Assembly: GCA_020343675.1 (NCBI GenBank)
Contig: CP070806.1
Coordinates: 2,887,572-2,930,136, forward strand
Direction of reading: 5' to 3'
Origin: Phycisphaerales bacterium
GTDB taxonomy: Bacteria > Planctomycetota > Phycisphaerae > Sedimentisphaerales > Anaerobacaceae
DNA length: 42,565 nt
Shown here: in pieces, positions 7,392 to 16,616 of the stretch
Layout of the letters: each line of letters starts with the position of its first letter
Numbering within the stretch: position 1 is the stretch's first letter
The notes under the pieces: generated by a model
Databases searched by the model: none
The model's input: the letters and a program-made list of their open reading frames with translations, nothing else
What the model was told of the DNA's origin: nothing
Made by a program: the position numbers and the translations under genes

Positions 7392-9332
7392 ATGAGGCTT
7401 CTTGTCATAATCAGTAATCCGAAACGGGCCAGCTTCAGGCAGCGCGTTGCTGTGTACCTGGATGCTCTGCGCGACAAGGGGATAGGCTCCGAAGTAGTGA
7501 AATTGCCACCCGGCTCCCTAGCGCGACAGAGACTTTTCAGGCGGGCTGCGGAGTTCGACTGCGTCTTTCTGCACAAGAAAAGCCTGAATTACTTCGACGC
7601 ATTTTGGCTGGGCAAGTACAGCCGGAAGGTCATCTATGACTTCGATGACGCGATCATGTACAGTGCCAGAACGCCGGGCCGCAACAGCCCGGCGCACTTC
7701 AAGCCGTTCCACAGGACGGTCGAGCTGGCCGATATGATTATTGCGGGCAATTCATATCTGGCCGAGCACGCCAGGAGATTCAACGGCAACGTCCGGGTCC
7801 TGCCCACGGGTCTGGACACAAAGGCTTACCGGGTCCGGCCCGTGCCGAAGAAGGACGACAAGGTTCGCCTGGTCTGGATTGGCAGCAAGAGTACGCTTCG
7901 CTATCTCGCCGAGATCAGACCGGCACTCGAAGAAATCGGCTCGCGTCTCGGCAACGTCGTGCTGCGAATCATCTGCGATCAGTTCTTCAACCTGCAGAAC
8001 ATGCCCGTGGAGAAATGCCCGTGGTCGATCGAGACCCAGGTGCCCGATCTTGTCTCGAGCGACATCGGTCTGGCGCCTCTTCCCGACAACCGGTTTACAC
8101 GGGGCAAGTGCGGGTTCAAGATCCTGCAGTATGCCGCCGCCAACCTGCCGATTATTACCTCACCGGTCGGGGTGAACTCGGAATATGTGACGGACGGCCT
8201 GACGGGTTATCACGCATCGAGCGACCGGCAGTGGGTGGACCGGACCATTGAGCTGATAGAGAATGCAAAGCTGAGAAGGCAAATGGGGCGGGCCGCCTGC
8301 GACTACGTCGAGAAGTTCGATACGGATACCATCGGCAGAGAATTATGCGACCTGCTCGACGGCTGTGTGCAGGAAGAAGAGTCTTTGTCCGAAACGTGCG
8401 GCGTCTCGGTTCCATCGATTGAGGTTGCCAGACCGCCCACCGCAAGGACCCGGACGGTCAGCGTTTGTATCCCGACGTATAACCGCAGAGACTATCTGAA
8501 AGAGACCCTGGACAGTATTCTGGCACAAACGTACAAGGACTGTGAGATCGTCATCGTTGATGACGGCTCCACCGACGGGACAGAGCAGATGATTGAGCAG
8601 CTCGGTATCCCCGTGACGTATCACTGGCAGCCGAACAGCGGTGACGCAGCGGCCCGCAACAAGCTGATAGAGCTTGCCCGGGGCGAATACATATCGTTTA
8701 TCGACTCCGATGATTTGTTGCTGCCCGATGCCATCGAGCGGATGGTTCGCGTCATGGAGACCGAGACGGAGGATGTCATTGTTTACGGCTCCTATTATCG
8801 AATCGACGAACGCGGAAGAGTGTATGGCCGGTGCAAGCGGCGTCTGCACAGCGGACGAATTACCCGGCATCTATTTGAGACCATTCTCGTACATGCGTGT
8901 GGCTCGATGTTCCCCACGAAAGTCCTGCGGGAGTCGCCGGCTTTCGACAACTCCCTGCAGATATGCTCGGACTATGATTTGTGGCTTCGCCTTTCGACGA
9001 AGTACACGTTCATCGCTCTTGACAAGCCCACGTTCAAGAGGCGCCGTCACTCCACGAACCTCTCACAGGGTACGTTCGAGAATTGTCTGATTGAACTTCA
9101 GGTCGTCGATCGGTTCTATCGCGAGACAGGAGACCGGCAACTAATTCCCAAAGCCACCGCAGCCAAGGTCCTCAGCAGAAGGAAATGCAGAGCAGGGCAT
9201 TATGCCGTTAAGGAGGGGCTGTACGATCAGGCGTGTGAGCTTCTCGGCGAATCCTTCCGGCAACGTCCCAATCTCAAATCGTTGGTGTACTGGACGAGGG
9301 CCGTCATTGCCAGGCGATTGGCATCACCATGA
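7392..9332 (+). CDS. Bifunctional glycosyltransferase, GT4-like domain fused to GT2 domain
   Basis: 646 residues from the ATG at 7392; a TTG at 7362 would add ten charged residues. The N-terminal half (1-325) is a GT-B fold GT4-type enzyme: MRLLVIISNP start, VRVLPTGLD, VRLVWIGSKS, the donor-binding region KCGFKILQYAAANLPII, and SPVGVNSEYVTDG. A linker of about 30 residues follows. The second half (from about 355) is a GT-A fold GT2 enzyme: VSVCIPTYNRRDYLKETLDS, IVDDGSTDGT, and the metal-binding DSDD at about 438. It ends with a C-terminal helical region containing RRHSTNLSQG. Both domains keep key motifs, so it may add two sugars in succession. It lies with a methyltransferase and faces lipid A/core genes, which suggests surface glycan synthesis. 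Confidence 0.85.
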   Translation: MRLLVIISNPKRASFRQRVAVYLDALRDKGIGSEVVKLPPGSLARQRLFRRAAEFDCVFLHKKSLNYFDAFWLGKYSRKVIYDFDDAIMYSARTPGRNSPAHFKPFHRTVELADMIIAGNSYLAEHARRFNGNVRVLPTGLDTKAYRVRPVPKKDDKVRLVWIGSKSTLRYLAEIRPALEEIGSRLGNVVLRIICDQFFNLQNMPVEKCPWSIETQVPDLVSSDIGLAPLPDNRFTRGKCGFKILQYAAANLPIITSPVGVNSEYVTDGLTGYHASSDRQWVDRTIELIENAKLRRQMGRAACDYVEKFDTDTIGRELCDLLDGCVQEEESLSETCGVSVPSIEVARPPTARTRTVSVCIPTYNRRDYLKETLDSILAQTYKDCEIVIVDDGSTDGTEQMIEQLGIPVTYHWQPNSGDAAARNKLIELARGEYISFIDSDDLLLPDAIERMVRVMETETEDVIVYGSYYRIDERGRVYGRCKRRLHSGRITRHLFETILVHACGSMFPTKVLRESPAFDNSLQICSDYDLWLRLSTKYTFIALDKPTFKRRRHSTNLSQGTFENCLIELQVVDRFYRETGDRQLIPKATAAKVLSRRKCRAGHYAVKEGLYDQACELLGESFRQRPNLKSLVYWTRAVIARRLASP

Positions 9333-9382
9333 TCTGCGGCGACCGTGTCGCGCGGGACGCCGGCACACGCGCCGCCGGAAGG

Positions 9383-10762
9383 TTACGCTGTCCCGGGCCC
9401 GATGGAATGTCCGCTTGTGAAACGCTTCACATCCTTGAGGTATCTGAGCCTGCATCCCTGGCGAAGTGTGTGCACCTTCATGCCGTCGAGGTCTGTCAGG
9501 ACGGGGCCTGTTTCGGCGACCAGGATATTTGAATGTTTCAGATCCCCATGTGTGATATTGTGTTTTGCCATCTGATCGAGCAGACTCAGGACCCGCCGGG
9601 CCATTTTCAAACGCTGCTCCTGCGCTACGTTGTCGTCCTGCAGGAAGTCATGCAGGCTCGTACCTTCAACGAATTCGGTCACCAGGTACGAATTCCATAT
9701 CAGTCGTCCCTTGCGATGCTCAATAAAGGCAAAAGGTTTGGGTGTGGGTATATCCAGTATGAAGAGCCGATGAGCGCACAGCCATCCACGACGAGCCCGT
9801 GAGCCCTTGATCGTGTGACGAAGCGAATGAATGAAGCCCTTGTGGTTGTAGCGTTTGATGACAATATCCTGACCCTCCCACATCAGACGGCTGACGAAAC
9901 ACGTATTGCCCTTTTTGAGGATCCTCCCCTTATCCATGGCGGTGTCGATCTGCCTGATAAAATCAGCGGGCTCGGCCCCACCCAGAAAACTCTTGTCAAA
10001 CACCGCCGCGAACCCGCCGCTTTCGAATCGCCGGCATCTTTTACTGGTCCGAAGACATTTTTTCAGACCATGCCTGATAGCCTTGTTTCTGTGGACACCG
10101 ACTTGTTTTCGCAACAGGACTTCATCTGATTTCTCAAAATGCCACTGGCGGACCTGAAAATATTTCTTGCAGACCGTTCCGACCGACTCCGCCTCGCCCG
10201 CGGGCAGGTAACCGGCCAACATCGCCAGGTGGGAAACACTTCTCTCCCTCGGCACGGCAGACGGAAAGAATTGCATCTGCCCCGGGTCGAGCGCATAGAT
10301 TTTGTCGCCGGCCAGTAGAAAATTGCCCAGGTGCAGGTCTTTCTGAATGACTCCTTTGCTATGCTGTTTCGCCAGTTCTCCGGCGGCCTCCACGAACAAG
10401 GCCAGCTCCTTGCTTTTCTCGCTCGTCGCACTCAGGACGGCCAGGAGCGTCGCGGAGTCAAGGATCTTCTGCGAAACGATAACCCATCGCCCGTCTTCCG
10501 TCTTTCCATAAAACAGAGGTTTGGGAGCATTCAAGCCGCGCTTCTGCAGCTGATCCAGCCCGCGCCATTCTCTTCCAAGATGATACCGTGCCTTGATGGT
10601 GTGCGAAAAGACTTTTGCGACCACGCTTTGATCGTTCCACCGGGCGTCATAAATCTGGCGCCTGCCCGGGATCGAGCGCAGGACAGACGTGCACAGCAGA
10701 GACTCTTTCACCTCTGTTGGCGAAATGCGTTTGACTACAAGTTGGAAAGGGAATTCGGCCAT
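9383..10762 (-). CDS. Tandem WaaP/Kdo-kinase-like protein (two kinase domains)
   Basis: 459 residues that fold into two consecutive protein-kinase-like domains of the lipopolysaccharide kinase (WaaP/KdkA/InaA) type. Domain 1 (about 25-215) has a possible ATP lysine K50 in VVAKVF, catalytic-loop KDLHLGNFLL (D142) and ALDPG (D159) in place of DFG. Domain 2 (about 240-459) has K303 in IVIKRY, the hallmark HGDLKHSNILV (D407) and LTDLDG (D424/D426), and the linking LLxxGIPTPKP-like segment FILDIPTPKPFAFIE. The family phosphorylates Kdo or heptose of the LPS inner core at the cytoplasmic face. The gene is 47 bases after lpxI, in line with that role. It lacks a clear ribosome site and may be translated by coupling. 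Confidence 0.8.
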   Translation of the reverse strand: MAEFPFQLVVKRISPTEVKESLLCTSVLRSIPGRRQIYDARWNDQSVVAKVFSHTIKARYHLGREWRGLDQLQKRGLNAPKPLFYGKTEDGRWVIVSQKILDSATLLAVLSATSEKSKELALFVEAAGELAKQHSKGVIQKDLHLGNFLLAGDKIYALDPGQMQFFPSAVPRERSVSHLAMLAGYLPAGEAESVGTVCKKYFQVRQWHFEKSDEVLLRKQVGVHRNKAIRHGLKKCLRTSKRCRRFESGGFAAVFDKSFLGGAEPADFIRQIDTAMDKGRILKKGNTCFVSRLMWEGQDIVIKRYNHKGFIHSLRHTIKGSRARRGWLCAHRLFILDIPTPKPFAFIEHRKGRLIWNSYLVTEFVEGTSLHDFLQDDNVAQEQRLKMARRVLSLLDQMAKHNITHGDLKHSNILVAETGPVLTDLDGMKVHTLRQGCRLRYLKDVKRFTSGHSIGPGTA

Positions 10763-10809
10763 AGGGTTTTGCGCTCGCGTGCAGACGGCTCAGCAAAATT
10801 CCTAATCTC

Positions 10810-11631
10810 TCAGCATCCAAGAACAGCGACGCCTAATTTGTCGGCAAGCTCTATCGTTTCGGGTTTGTCGATGATCATTGTCTTCTCGGCCTCCACGACC
10901 AGACATTTTCCCCCGTTCCCGGCCAGGCTGCTGATGGTGTCAGGTCCGACGCAGGGCACGTCGAACCGCATGTCCTGCTGCGGTTTGGAGGCCTTGATGA
11001 GCGTCCAGCCGCCAGCCCGACAGAGCTTTCCGGCTCTCTCGATCATGGCGGCCGTACCTTCTATCGCTTCGACGGCAATGACTTCCTTTTCCTTGACCGC
11101 AATCGCCTGCCCGATATCCAGCTCACCGAGCTTCTTGACGATGTCCCAGCCGAATTCGATATCCGCTTGAACGGACGGGCGCAGCTTGGCTTGCGTCATC
11201 AGGCCCGCCGTGGCCAAGTGCTCCCTGCAATACATGGTCGAATTCTCCAATATGATTCCTCCCGTGGCCAATTCATCGGCTACCGCATTTAACAGCGAGT
11301 CTGTGAGTTTTGTCCTGGTTCTCAGCCGCCAGTAGTATATCCGGAACGCCCGCCAATCGGGCAGGTACCGCACGATGCGCCACGGCGTATAGAGTCGCGG
11401 CTTGGGAACCCGGCCGACCATAATGGTCCGGGTCACGCCGTGCTTCCTGAGTTTTCTTATCCAGGCTCCAGGCCGGGCGAGCGCCACCCTGTAGAACACG
11501 TCCACCTCGCCAGCCAGGCTATTCTCGGCCGTCTCGGCAAGGCCGACGCAAACGACCTTCAACCCCGCTTCTCTGGCGCCGGTCGCCACGAGAAAGGGCA
11601 GCCGGCCCTCTCCCGCGATCAGCCCCAACAT
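10810..11631 (-). CDS. lpxI: UDP-2,3-diacylglucosamine pyrophosphatase LpxI
   Basis: 273 residues from the ATG at 11631. LpxI (DUF1009) hydrolyses UDP-2,3-diacylglucosamine to lipid X and UMP in lipid A synthesis, replacing LpxH in many phyla. Visible family features: GLIAGEGRLPFLVATGAREA at the N-terminus, IMVGRVPKP, LTDSLLNAVADELATGGIIL, the C-terminal domain beginning near ADIEFGWDIVKKLGELDIGQ, the AIEGTAAMIERAG motif, and the tail VEAEKTMIIDKPETIELADK. An in-frame GTG at 11724 (and a TTG at 11670) would add 31 (or 13) residues with no family match, so the ATG beside GLIAGEG is preferred although AGGAG is very close to it. It follows lpxD by 151 bases. Confidence 0.9.
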   Translation of the reverse strand: MLGLIAGEGRLPFLVATGAREAGLKVVCVGLAETAENSLAGEVDVFYRVALARPGAWIRKLRKHGVTRTIMVGRVPKPRLYTPWRIVRYLPDWRAFRIYYWRLRTRTKLTDSLLNAVADELATGGIILENSTMYCREHLATAGLMTQAKLRPSVQADIEFGWDIVKKLGELDIGQAIAVKEKEVIAVEAIEGTAAMIERAGKLCRAGGWTLIKASKPQQDMRFDVPCVGPDTISSLAGNGGKCLVVEAEKTMIIDKPETIELADKLGVAVLGC

Positions 11632-11782
11632 GTCTCCTGGTTCATCTCTCGTTTCTTTTGCCTCGTTCAAGAAAATGCCCCGTCTGAGAGTCGAAAGACC
11701 CGCGGAAAGTCTATCGTCCAGCACCCGATGTGCGAATTCTCATAACGCCGGCCATACATGGCCCGTGCCGATCTCAAGCTGC

Positions 11783-12856
11783 TCAGACATCTTTGTCTTG
11801 CCCATCCGGCTCTTCGGAAACCGGCTCAAGCGACGAGGTGATCTGCTTTATTCGATTCTGAAGCTCCCGAATGCTCTGCCTCATCTCAGGCAGGTACTGG
11901 ATCATGCTGTAGGCTCTTCGTCCCATGTTGGCTTCAACCGCTGGGGCACCAAGGACGACCTTGTTGTCCGGGATGCTGTTGATCACGCCCGCCTGGGCGG
12001 CTATCGTCACGTTATTGCCGATATTAATATGTCCGACAATGCCAACCTGCCCGCCGACGGTGCAGTGGTGCCCAATGTTCGTCGAGCCGGCGACACCAAC
12101 CTGGGCCACGAGCAGGCAATGAGGGCCGATCTTGGCACCGTGACCTATAGTCACCAGATCGCCCAATTTGCTGCCCTGGCCGATCACGGTATCGCTCAAC
12201 GTGCCTCGCTCAACTCCGCAGCAGGAGCCGATTTCAACGTCGTCTTCCACGATGACAATGCCGGTCTGCGGTATCTTATGATGGACGCCTTTGTGGGTGG
12301 CGTAGCCGAAGCCGTCTTCGCCGATGGTGGAATTCGCATTGATGATTACGCGATTTCCTATTTTGCAGCCGTTGTAGATGGCCACATTGGGATAGATGAT
12401 CGTGTCACTGCCGATTTGGACGTCCTGGCCGATAAACGCACCGGGATAGACGATGCAGCCGTCCTTGATTTTCGCTCCGTCGGATATGGTCGTGAAATCA
12501 TGGATATGACAATCCGCGCCGATTTTCGCGGTGTCGGAAATCGAAGCCCGTGCACTGATGCCCACCTTCTTGTGCTTGCGATGACCGTGCAGCAGGACCA
12601 TGATTTGCATGAAGGCATAGTAGGGGTCGTCCGCGACCAGCAGGGGTACGGTAGCGGTGGGCGTTTCCTTGCCCACGATGACGGCGCCGGCCTTGGTGGT
12701 TTTCAGTTGCTTTTCATACTTTCGGTTGGTCAGAAAGCTGATGTCGCTCTCACCCGCTCGTCCGAGCGTCGCGGCCGAGCGAATGACGATGTTCGGATCC
12801 CCACAGACCCGCCCGCCGACATATTCGGCCAATTCACCCAGAGTTCTCTCTTGCAT
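11783..12856 (-). CDS. lpxD: UDP-3-O-acylglucosamine N-acyltransferase LpxD
   Basis: 357 residues. LpxD adds the second acyl chain to UDP-3-O-acylglucosamine in lipid A synthesis. The N-terminal uridine-binding domain starts [15 protein letters not shown] and includes [15 protein letters not shown] long left-handed beta-helix of hexapeptide repeats runs from about 100 to 320 (for example [42 protein letters not shown]), with the family motif GEDGFGY and the likely catalytic histidine in [12 protein letters not shown]-terminal helix ([20 protein letters not shown]) fits the usual LpxD tail. The ATG is preceded by GAGG at eight bases and by a clear promoter at 12936-12963. It heads the lpxD-lpxI-kinase unit. 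Confidence 0.95.
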   Translation of the reverse strand: MQERTLGELAEYVGGRVCGDPNIVIRSAATLGRAGESDISFLTNRKYEKQLKTTKAGAVIVGKETPTATVPLLVADDPYYAFMQIMVLLHGHRKHKKVGISARASISDTAKIGADCHIHDFTTISDGAKIKDGCIVYPGAFIGQDVQIGSDTIIYPNVAIYNGCKIGNRVIINANSTIGEDGFGYATHKGVHHKIPQTGIVIVEDDVEIGSCCGVERGTLSDTVIGQGSKLGDLVTIGHGAKIGPHCLLVAQVGVAGSTNIGHHCTVGGQVGIVGHINIGNNVTIAAQAGVINSIPDNKVVLGAPAVEANMGRRAYSMIQYLPEMRQSIRELQNRIKQITSSLEPVSEEPDGQDKDV

Positions 12857-12935
12857 GCGAATACCTCTACAAAACGCCTTCTGCGTACAGTATCACCCCT
12901 TCTCCGGAATTACCAGCCTGCAGGTTGATTTGGCC

Positions 12936-12963
12936 ATTATAGCAAAACAGCAGGGGAGGTCAA
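12936..12963 (-). promoter_or_regulatory. Sigma70-type promoter of lpxD-lpxI-kinase
   Basis: On the minus strand TTGACC (12963-12958), a 16-base spacer and a perfect TATAAT (12941-12936) lie about 80 bases upstream of the lpxD ATG. The remaining bases to 13076 show nothing else recognisable. Confidence 0.6.
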
Positions 12964-13076
12964 CCTTTCCGGCAACGTCAGGCGACCGTCCAGGCCAAGG
13001 GCACAAGACCCGCCTTATGCGCCGTGTTGATCTCACGGCCTTCTCAGGCAAGCTACGATTCCGAGTCCGCTGAGGA

Positions 13077-14129
13077 TTAGGTCGTCAAGAGGGTAAGGAG
13101 CTTCCGCTGCAACCTCGCCGAGGGTCTTTGGGCAAATGTCGGGCTGCTGCTCGAGAAAACCGTTGCCTCGGGGCCCACCGGCTTGTACACGGCGGGATTG
13201 GTCGGGCCGAAAACGGCCAATGTCCTGACTCCCATCGCTGCTGCAAGATGCGTGATCCCGCTGTCGTTACCGACAAATCCGTCCACGCAGCTCAGCAGCC
13301 TCAGGACGTCCGCCAACGACAAACCGCTCAAACAGTGCCCGACACGGCTCATCTGCTCGCGAATCGCTGTATTGCCGAGTTTGTCCGACTCGGCGGGGCC
13401 AAGCAGAAAGGCGACTTCGACGCCTTCCGAGGCGAGTTCGGCGGCTATCGCCAGAAAGTTTTCCAGGCACCAGCATTTGCCCGCGCCGCCGCTGCCCGGG
13501 TGGATGGCGACCAGCTTGCTGCCGGGCTCAAAGCCGCCTTCAGTCAGCAGCCTTCTGCCGGTCTCGATATCGGCTTCCGTTGCTCGGATGAGGCAGTCGC
13601 CGGTCTGAACCGACGGCGGCGGCGGCAGTCCGCACTGCGTGACCAATTGCCGGATATGAAAGTCGATTACATGTTCACAGCAATCTTCGGGCGGCTTCAG
13701 GCAAAGCGTCAGAACTTCGGCACTGTGGCTGCAATTGGCGGTGAAGATCAGGTTCTGTTCGAAATGGCTGTCGGACTCACCCAGAAAGGTTGCTATCCAG
13801 GCGTAGTCGGCAAAGGCCGTAATCAGTGGGTCCGGATCTCCAAGTTCAAACGCCTCGGGCCTGACGTAGAGCCGGTGCAAATCCATCGAATCGAGGGACC
13901 GAACGCCATCAATGCACGATCTGCCGGGAAGGATGCCGCTGTACTGCGTGTGCCCAAGAAGGTCGATTCCGCCCAATCGCAGGGCATCCTTCATAAATGA
14001 CGCCAGCGGGAGCGTCAGTATGCAGTCGCCAATCGCCCCCGGCTGCACGATCAATCCTCGCTGCATATTTCTCGCCGCCTCCGCTCCTTTTTTCCGAAGC
14101 ATGTCCAAGATGTTCTCGTGTGCCTGCAT
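13077..14129 (-). CDS. Glycosyltransferase family 9 (heptosyltransferase-like)
   Basis: 350 residues from the ATG at 14129 (a TTG two codons earlier is also in frame). Typical GT9 GT-B architecture: the N-terminal GLIVQPGAIGDCILTLPLAS motif (family form: R-x-G-x-x-G-D), mid-protein VAIHPGSGGAGKCW before the second Rossmann half, and GNDSGITHLAAAMGVRTLAVFGPTNP, the ADP-heptose-binding NDSG-x-x-H motif. GT9 enzymes transfer heptose from ADP-heptose to the LPS inner core at the cytoplasmic membrane. It lies next to lpxD and the kinase but has its own promoter. The last about 25 residues, after the ADP-heptose-binding motif, are rich in S and R and less conserved. The acceptor cannot be told. Confidence 0.85.
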   Translation of the reverse strand: MQAHENILDMLRKKGAEAARNMQRGLIVQPGAIGDCILTLPLASFMKDALRLGGIDLLGHTQYSGILPGRSCIDGVRSLDSMDLHRLYVRPEAFELGDPDPLITAFADYAWIATFLGESDSHFEQNLIFTANCSHSAEVLTLCLKPPEDCCEHVIDFHIRQLVTQCGLPPPPSVQTGDCLIRATEADIETGRRLLTEGGFEPGSKLVAIHPGSGGAGKCWCLENFLAIAAELASEGVEVAFLLGPAESDKLGNTAIREQMSRVGHCLSGLSLADVLRLLSCVDGFVGNDSGITHLAAAMGVRTLAVFGPTNPAVYKPVGPEATVFSSSSPTFAQRPSARLQRKLLTLLTT

Positions 14130-14161
14130 GCTCAACCGCCAAGAGTTCTTATCCGTACCCT

Positions 14162-14190
14162 ATACTACTCCTAATCCGACGGCGTGTCAA
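14162..14190 (-). promoter_or_regulatory. Sigma70-type promoter of the GT9 gene
   Basis: On the minus strand a perfect TTGACA (14190-14185) and TAGTAT (14167-14162) are 17 bases apart, giving a short leader before the start at 14129. Confidence 0.5.
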
Positions 14191-14278
14191 ATCCATTCGC
14201 CGACCAGAACTCTGTCCTTCGCGACCCACGGACCCAGCCGTTGAGAAGAAACATGGCCTTTTCTCCCCCGGCAACCAT

Positions 14279-16561
14279 TCACCGAGCACTCTGGCCGCTT
14301 TTTTCCAACCAGCCAGCCTCGGGCTCGCTTCTTTGAGATATATTGTCCTCAATGCCTATTTGCTCGTTGATTTGGGCGATCATCGTTCGTGCCGTGTCTG
14401 CCTTATCGGCATCCAGAGTATAACGCAGGTAGGCACGCAATTCTTCGCGCGCCTCTCTCAGTTTGCCCTGTTGGATGAGCAGCTTTCCCAAGCCAAGGCG
14501 AGCAGAGGCGCTTTCCGGATTCAGTTCCGAAGCCTTTCGCAAACAGTCGGCGGCGGCATCAAGATCGCCGTCATGGGCGGCAAATATTCCTCGCCACAGA
14601 TAAACCTCGCAGCTGTCAGGCTCGAGTTGCAGGACGGATTCGAATACGTTATGAGCTTCGTTCCATTGCTCAGCCTCGCACAGCGATTTCATCAGAGCGA
14701 ACTGGGCCCAGGCGAAATCGGGATGCAGTTTCACCGCGAGCCGGCGTCGCGCCAGGTCCCGGTCAGGGTCCTTTGACTGAACGAGGTGGTGAGCGATGAC
14801 CTGCAGGTCATCGAGGATGACGAATTCTCTGTGCGGCACTCCGAACCAGCAGCAAGTAGCGTCTACGAGGAGTGCTTTGCCTTCCACAAACACGGCCACA
14901 CAGTCGTGGGGGATTGCTTTGCCTCTGTAGTCTTTCTCGACGTGGACATAATATGCTTTCAGCTTGACGGCTCTGGCCAATGTGATGAATAGATTTGCGT
15001 ACTCCGTACAAACAAACGGTGTGTCGGAGTCATTCCATGCAGCGAGTACCTCTTTCGCAGTACGATGCCCATGTCCATCCCCCGATTCAATGCGACGGAT
15101 CAAACCCTCAAAAATCGCCTCAGCTTCTTCCGTATCGCCGTCGGCGTCTTTGGTCAATTGCTCAGCCCACTGTTTCATTTCCTCACTGCCGGCCACCGGA
15201 TTGACCACCATGCTCAGCTCATCAGCCGTGAGCCTCTCCCGCAGGGCGTCTTGCAGTGTCTGTTCGGTATAAACCTTCGGCATGGGAATCTCGATGTAGG
15301 TCGGTGTTAGCGTGGCCTTCAGATGACGAACTCTTTCCTCAAAGAAGCTGACCACTTTCGGATTAGCACCTATCTTCTTACAATAGGTCACAAATCGCTC
15401 ATGGTGCTTCACCGCCAAAGGTACGTCCCCTATTATGGTATAAGCATGGCAAATCATCTGCTCTGCGTTCGCATCTTCGAGCCCTCCGGGATCAAGCCGT
15501 TCCGCTTCCTTGAGGTGCGCCGTTGCCGCATCTCGGTTGCGCTTGTGGGCCCACATCAAACCCAGACGCGCATAAACACCTGCATCTGTGGGATCAAGAT
15601 TCCTGGCTCTGTTGAGATAAGCAATCGCTTTATCCCATTCTTGCTGTGCTGCGTGAAACTCGCTGAGACGAATCAGCGACGTGTTATCGTCGGGCGCCAG
15701 ACTGTGGGCCTCGCGCAGCTCCTTTTCGGCCTCGGCCGGTCGTTTCAAGAACAGCGACAAGATTCCCAGGACCAGATGGGCTTGAGGGCAATCAGGCTCC
15801 AACTCCAACGCGTGCTGAATGGACTGCTCGGCCTCTGCGAACTTTCCCTGGCTGACCAGTGTTGCCGCCAGGCCGACATGCGCTTTCGTGAACTGAGGAT
15901 CGGCAGTCAGGGCTTCTCGCAAGGTTTCTTCCTGCTCCGTCAACGGTTTCTCGTCGTCTTGCAGGGCAGCGGCTCTGCTGTACCATTCCAGGGCGGTGGG
16001 TGAGGTCCTGTGCTGCTGCGACATCTTCTGCCGCCCGCCCTCGGATGGTCTGACGCCTAATCCTGCGAGAATCTGCCTGGCCAGCTCGTCACGCAGCTCG
16101 AACCAGTCTGCTGATGAAACGATCGACTCACTCGATACCTTTCCGCCGGCTACATTTAGGATCGACGCACACACTTGCCATTGATCGTTCTGCCTGTCGT
16201 AGTTTCCCCATACGACCCGTTGGGCCTCAATAAGCTCGCCCATCTTACGTGCCTGCTCGGCGTCGAGTGAAGAATCCTTCTTCATACCCAGTTGTCGGAA
16301 GGCATAGTCCACCGCGCCGCTGGGCAGCACTCTGATAGCTCTGGCTTCTGCAAGATGCCGGCTGAGCAAACGAGGAAAAGTGTAACGCCAATGGCTCATC
16401 TGTGGATCACCGGTCTTATCCGCGAACCACAGAACCGCCACCGTCAGACGTCCGGGCGGCATGTTCTGCTGGGGCGTGCCTATCACAACCCCGACAAGCG
16501 CCAGGGCAGAGCCAAGACTTCTGATTGAATCACTCTCAATCTCGCCGGCATCTTTTTCCAC
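14279..16561 (-). CDS. TPR protein with TolB-like N-terminus and transglutaminase-like domain
   Basis: 760 residues from a GTG at 16561; the frame is open further upstream but contains no ATG. The N-terminus has a hydrophobic stretch (ALALVGVVIG), then a domain (about 38-170) with LTVAVLWFADKTGD and VVWGNYDRQNDQWQV that resembles the TolB-like/FlgO domain found ahead of TPR arrays. TPR repeats fill about 185-400. A transglutaminase-like domain follows with candidate triad C518 (FVCTEYANLF), H552 (PHDCVAVF) and D567 (LLVDAT). More TPRs run from about 610 to 725. It is last in the DUF2339-DUF3999 unit, 55 bases after DUF3999. The triad is visible, but hydrolase activity and substrate are unknown. 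Confidence 0.7.
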   Translation of the reverse strand: MEKDAGEIESDSIRSLGSALALVGVVIGTPQQNMPPGRLTVAVLWFADKTGDPQMSHWRYTFPRLLSRHLAEARAIRVLPSGAVDYAFRQLGMKKDSSLDAEQARKMGELIEAQRVVWGNYDRQNDQWQVCASILNVAGGKVSSESIVSSADWFELRDELARQILAGLGVRPSEGGRQKMSQQHRTSPTALEWYSRAAALQDDEKPLTEQEETLREALTADPQFTKAHVGLAATLVSQGKFAEAEQSIQHALELEPDCPQAHLVLGILSLFLKRPAEAEKELREAHSLAPDDNTSLIRLSEFHAAQQEWDKAIAYLNRARNLDPTDAGVYARLGLMWAHKRNRDAATAHLKEAERLDPGGLEDANAEQMICHAYTIIGDVPLAVKHHERFVTYCKKIGANPKVVSFFEERVRHLKATLTPTYIEIPMPKVYTEQTLQDALRERLTADELSMVVNPVAGSEEMKQWAEQLTKDADGDTEEAEAIFEGLIRRIESGDGHGHRTAKEVLAAWNDSDTPFVCTEYANLFITLARAVKLKAYYVHVEKDYRGKAIPHDCVAVFVEGKALLVDATCCWFGVPHREFVILDDLQVIAHHLVQSKDPDRDLARRRLAVKLHPDFAWAQFALMKSLCEAEQWNEAHNVFESVLQLEPDSCEVYLWRGIFAAHDGDLDAAADCLRKASELNPESASARLGLGKLLIQQGKLREAREELRAYLRYTLDADKADTARTMIAQINEQIGIEDNISQRSEPEAGWLEKSGQSAR

Positions 16562-16616
16562 CGTTACCCGGTCGCCTTGTCCTGTGGTGTCCTTTTTCGC
16601 AGGCTCCGGCAGTTGG

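Noticed and set aside
11630..12928. 432-codon plus-strand open frame antisense to lpxD
   Set aside because: It mirrors the hexapeptide repeats of lpxD on the other strand; lpxD itself is certain from family motifs, promoter and ribosome site.
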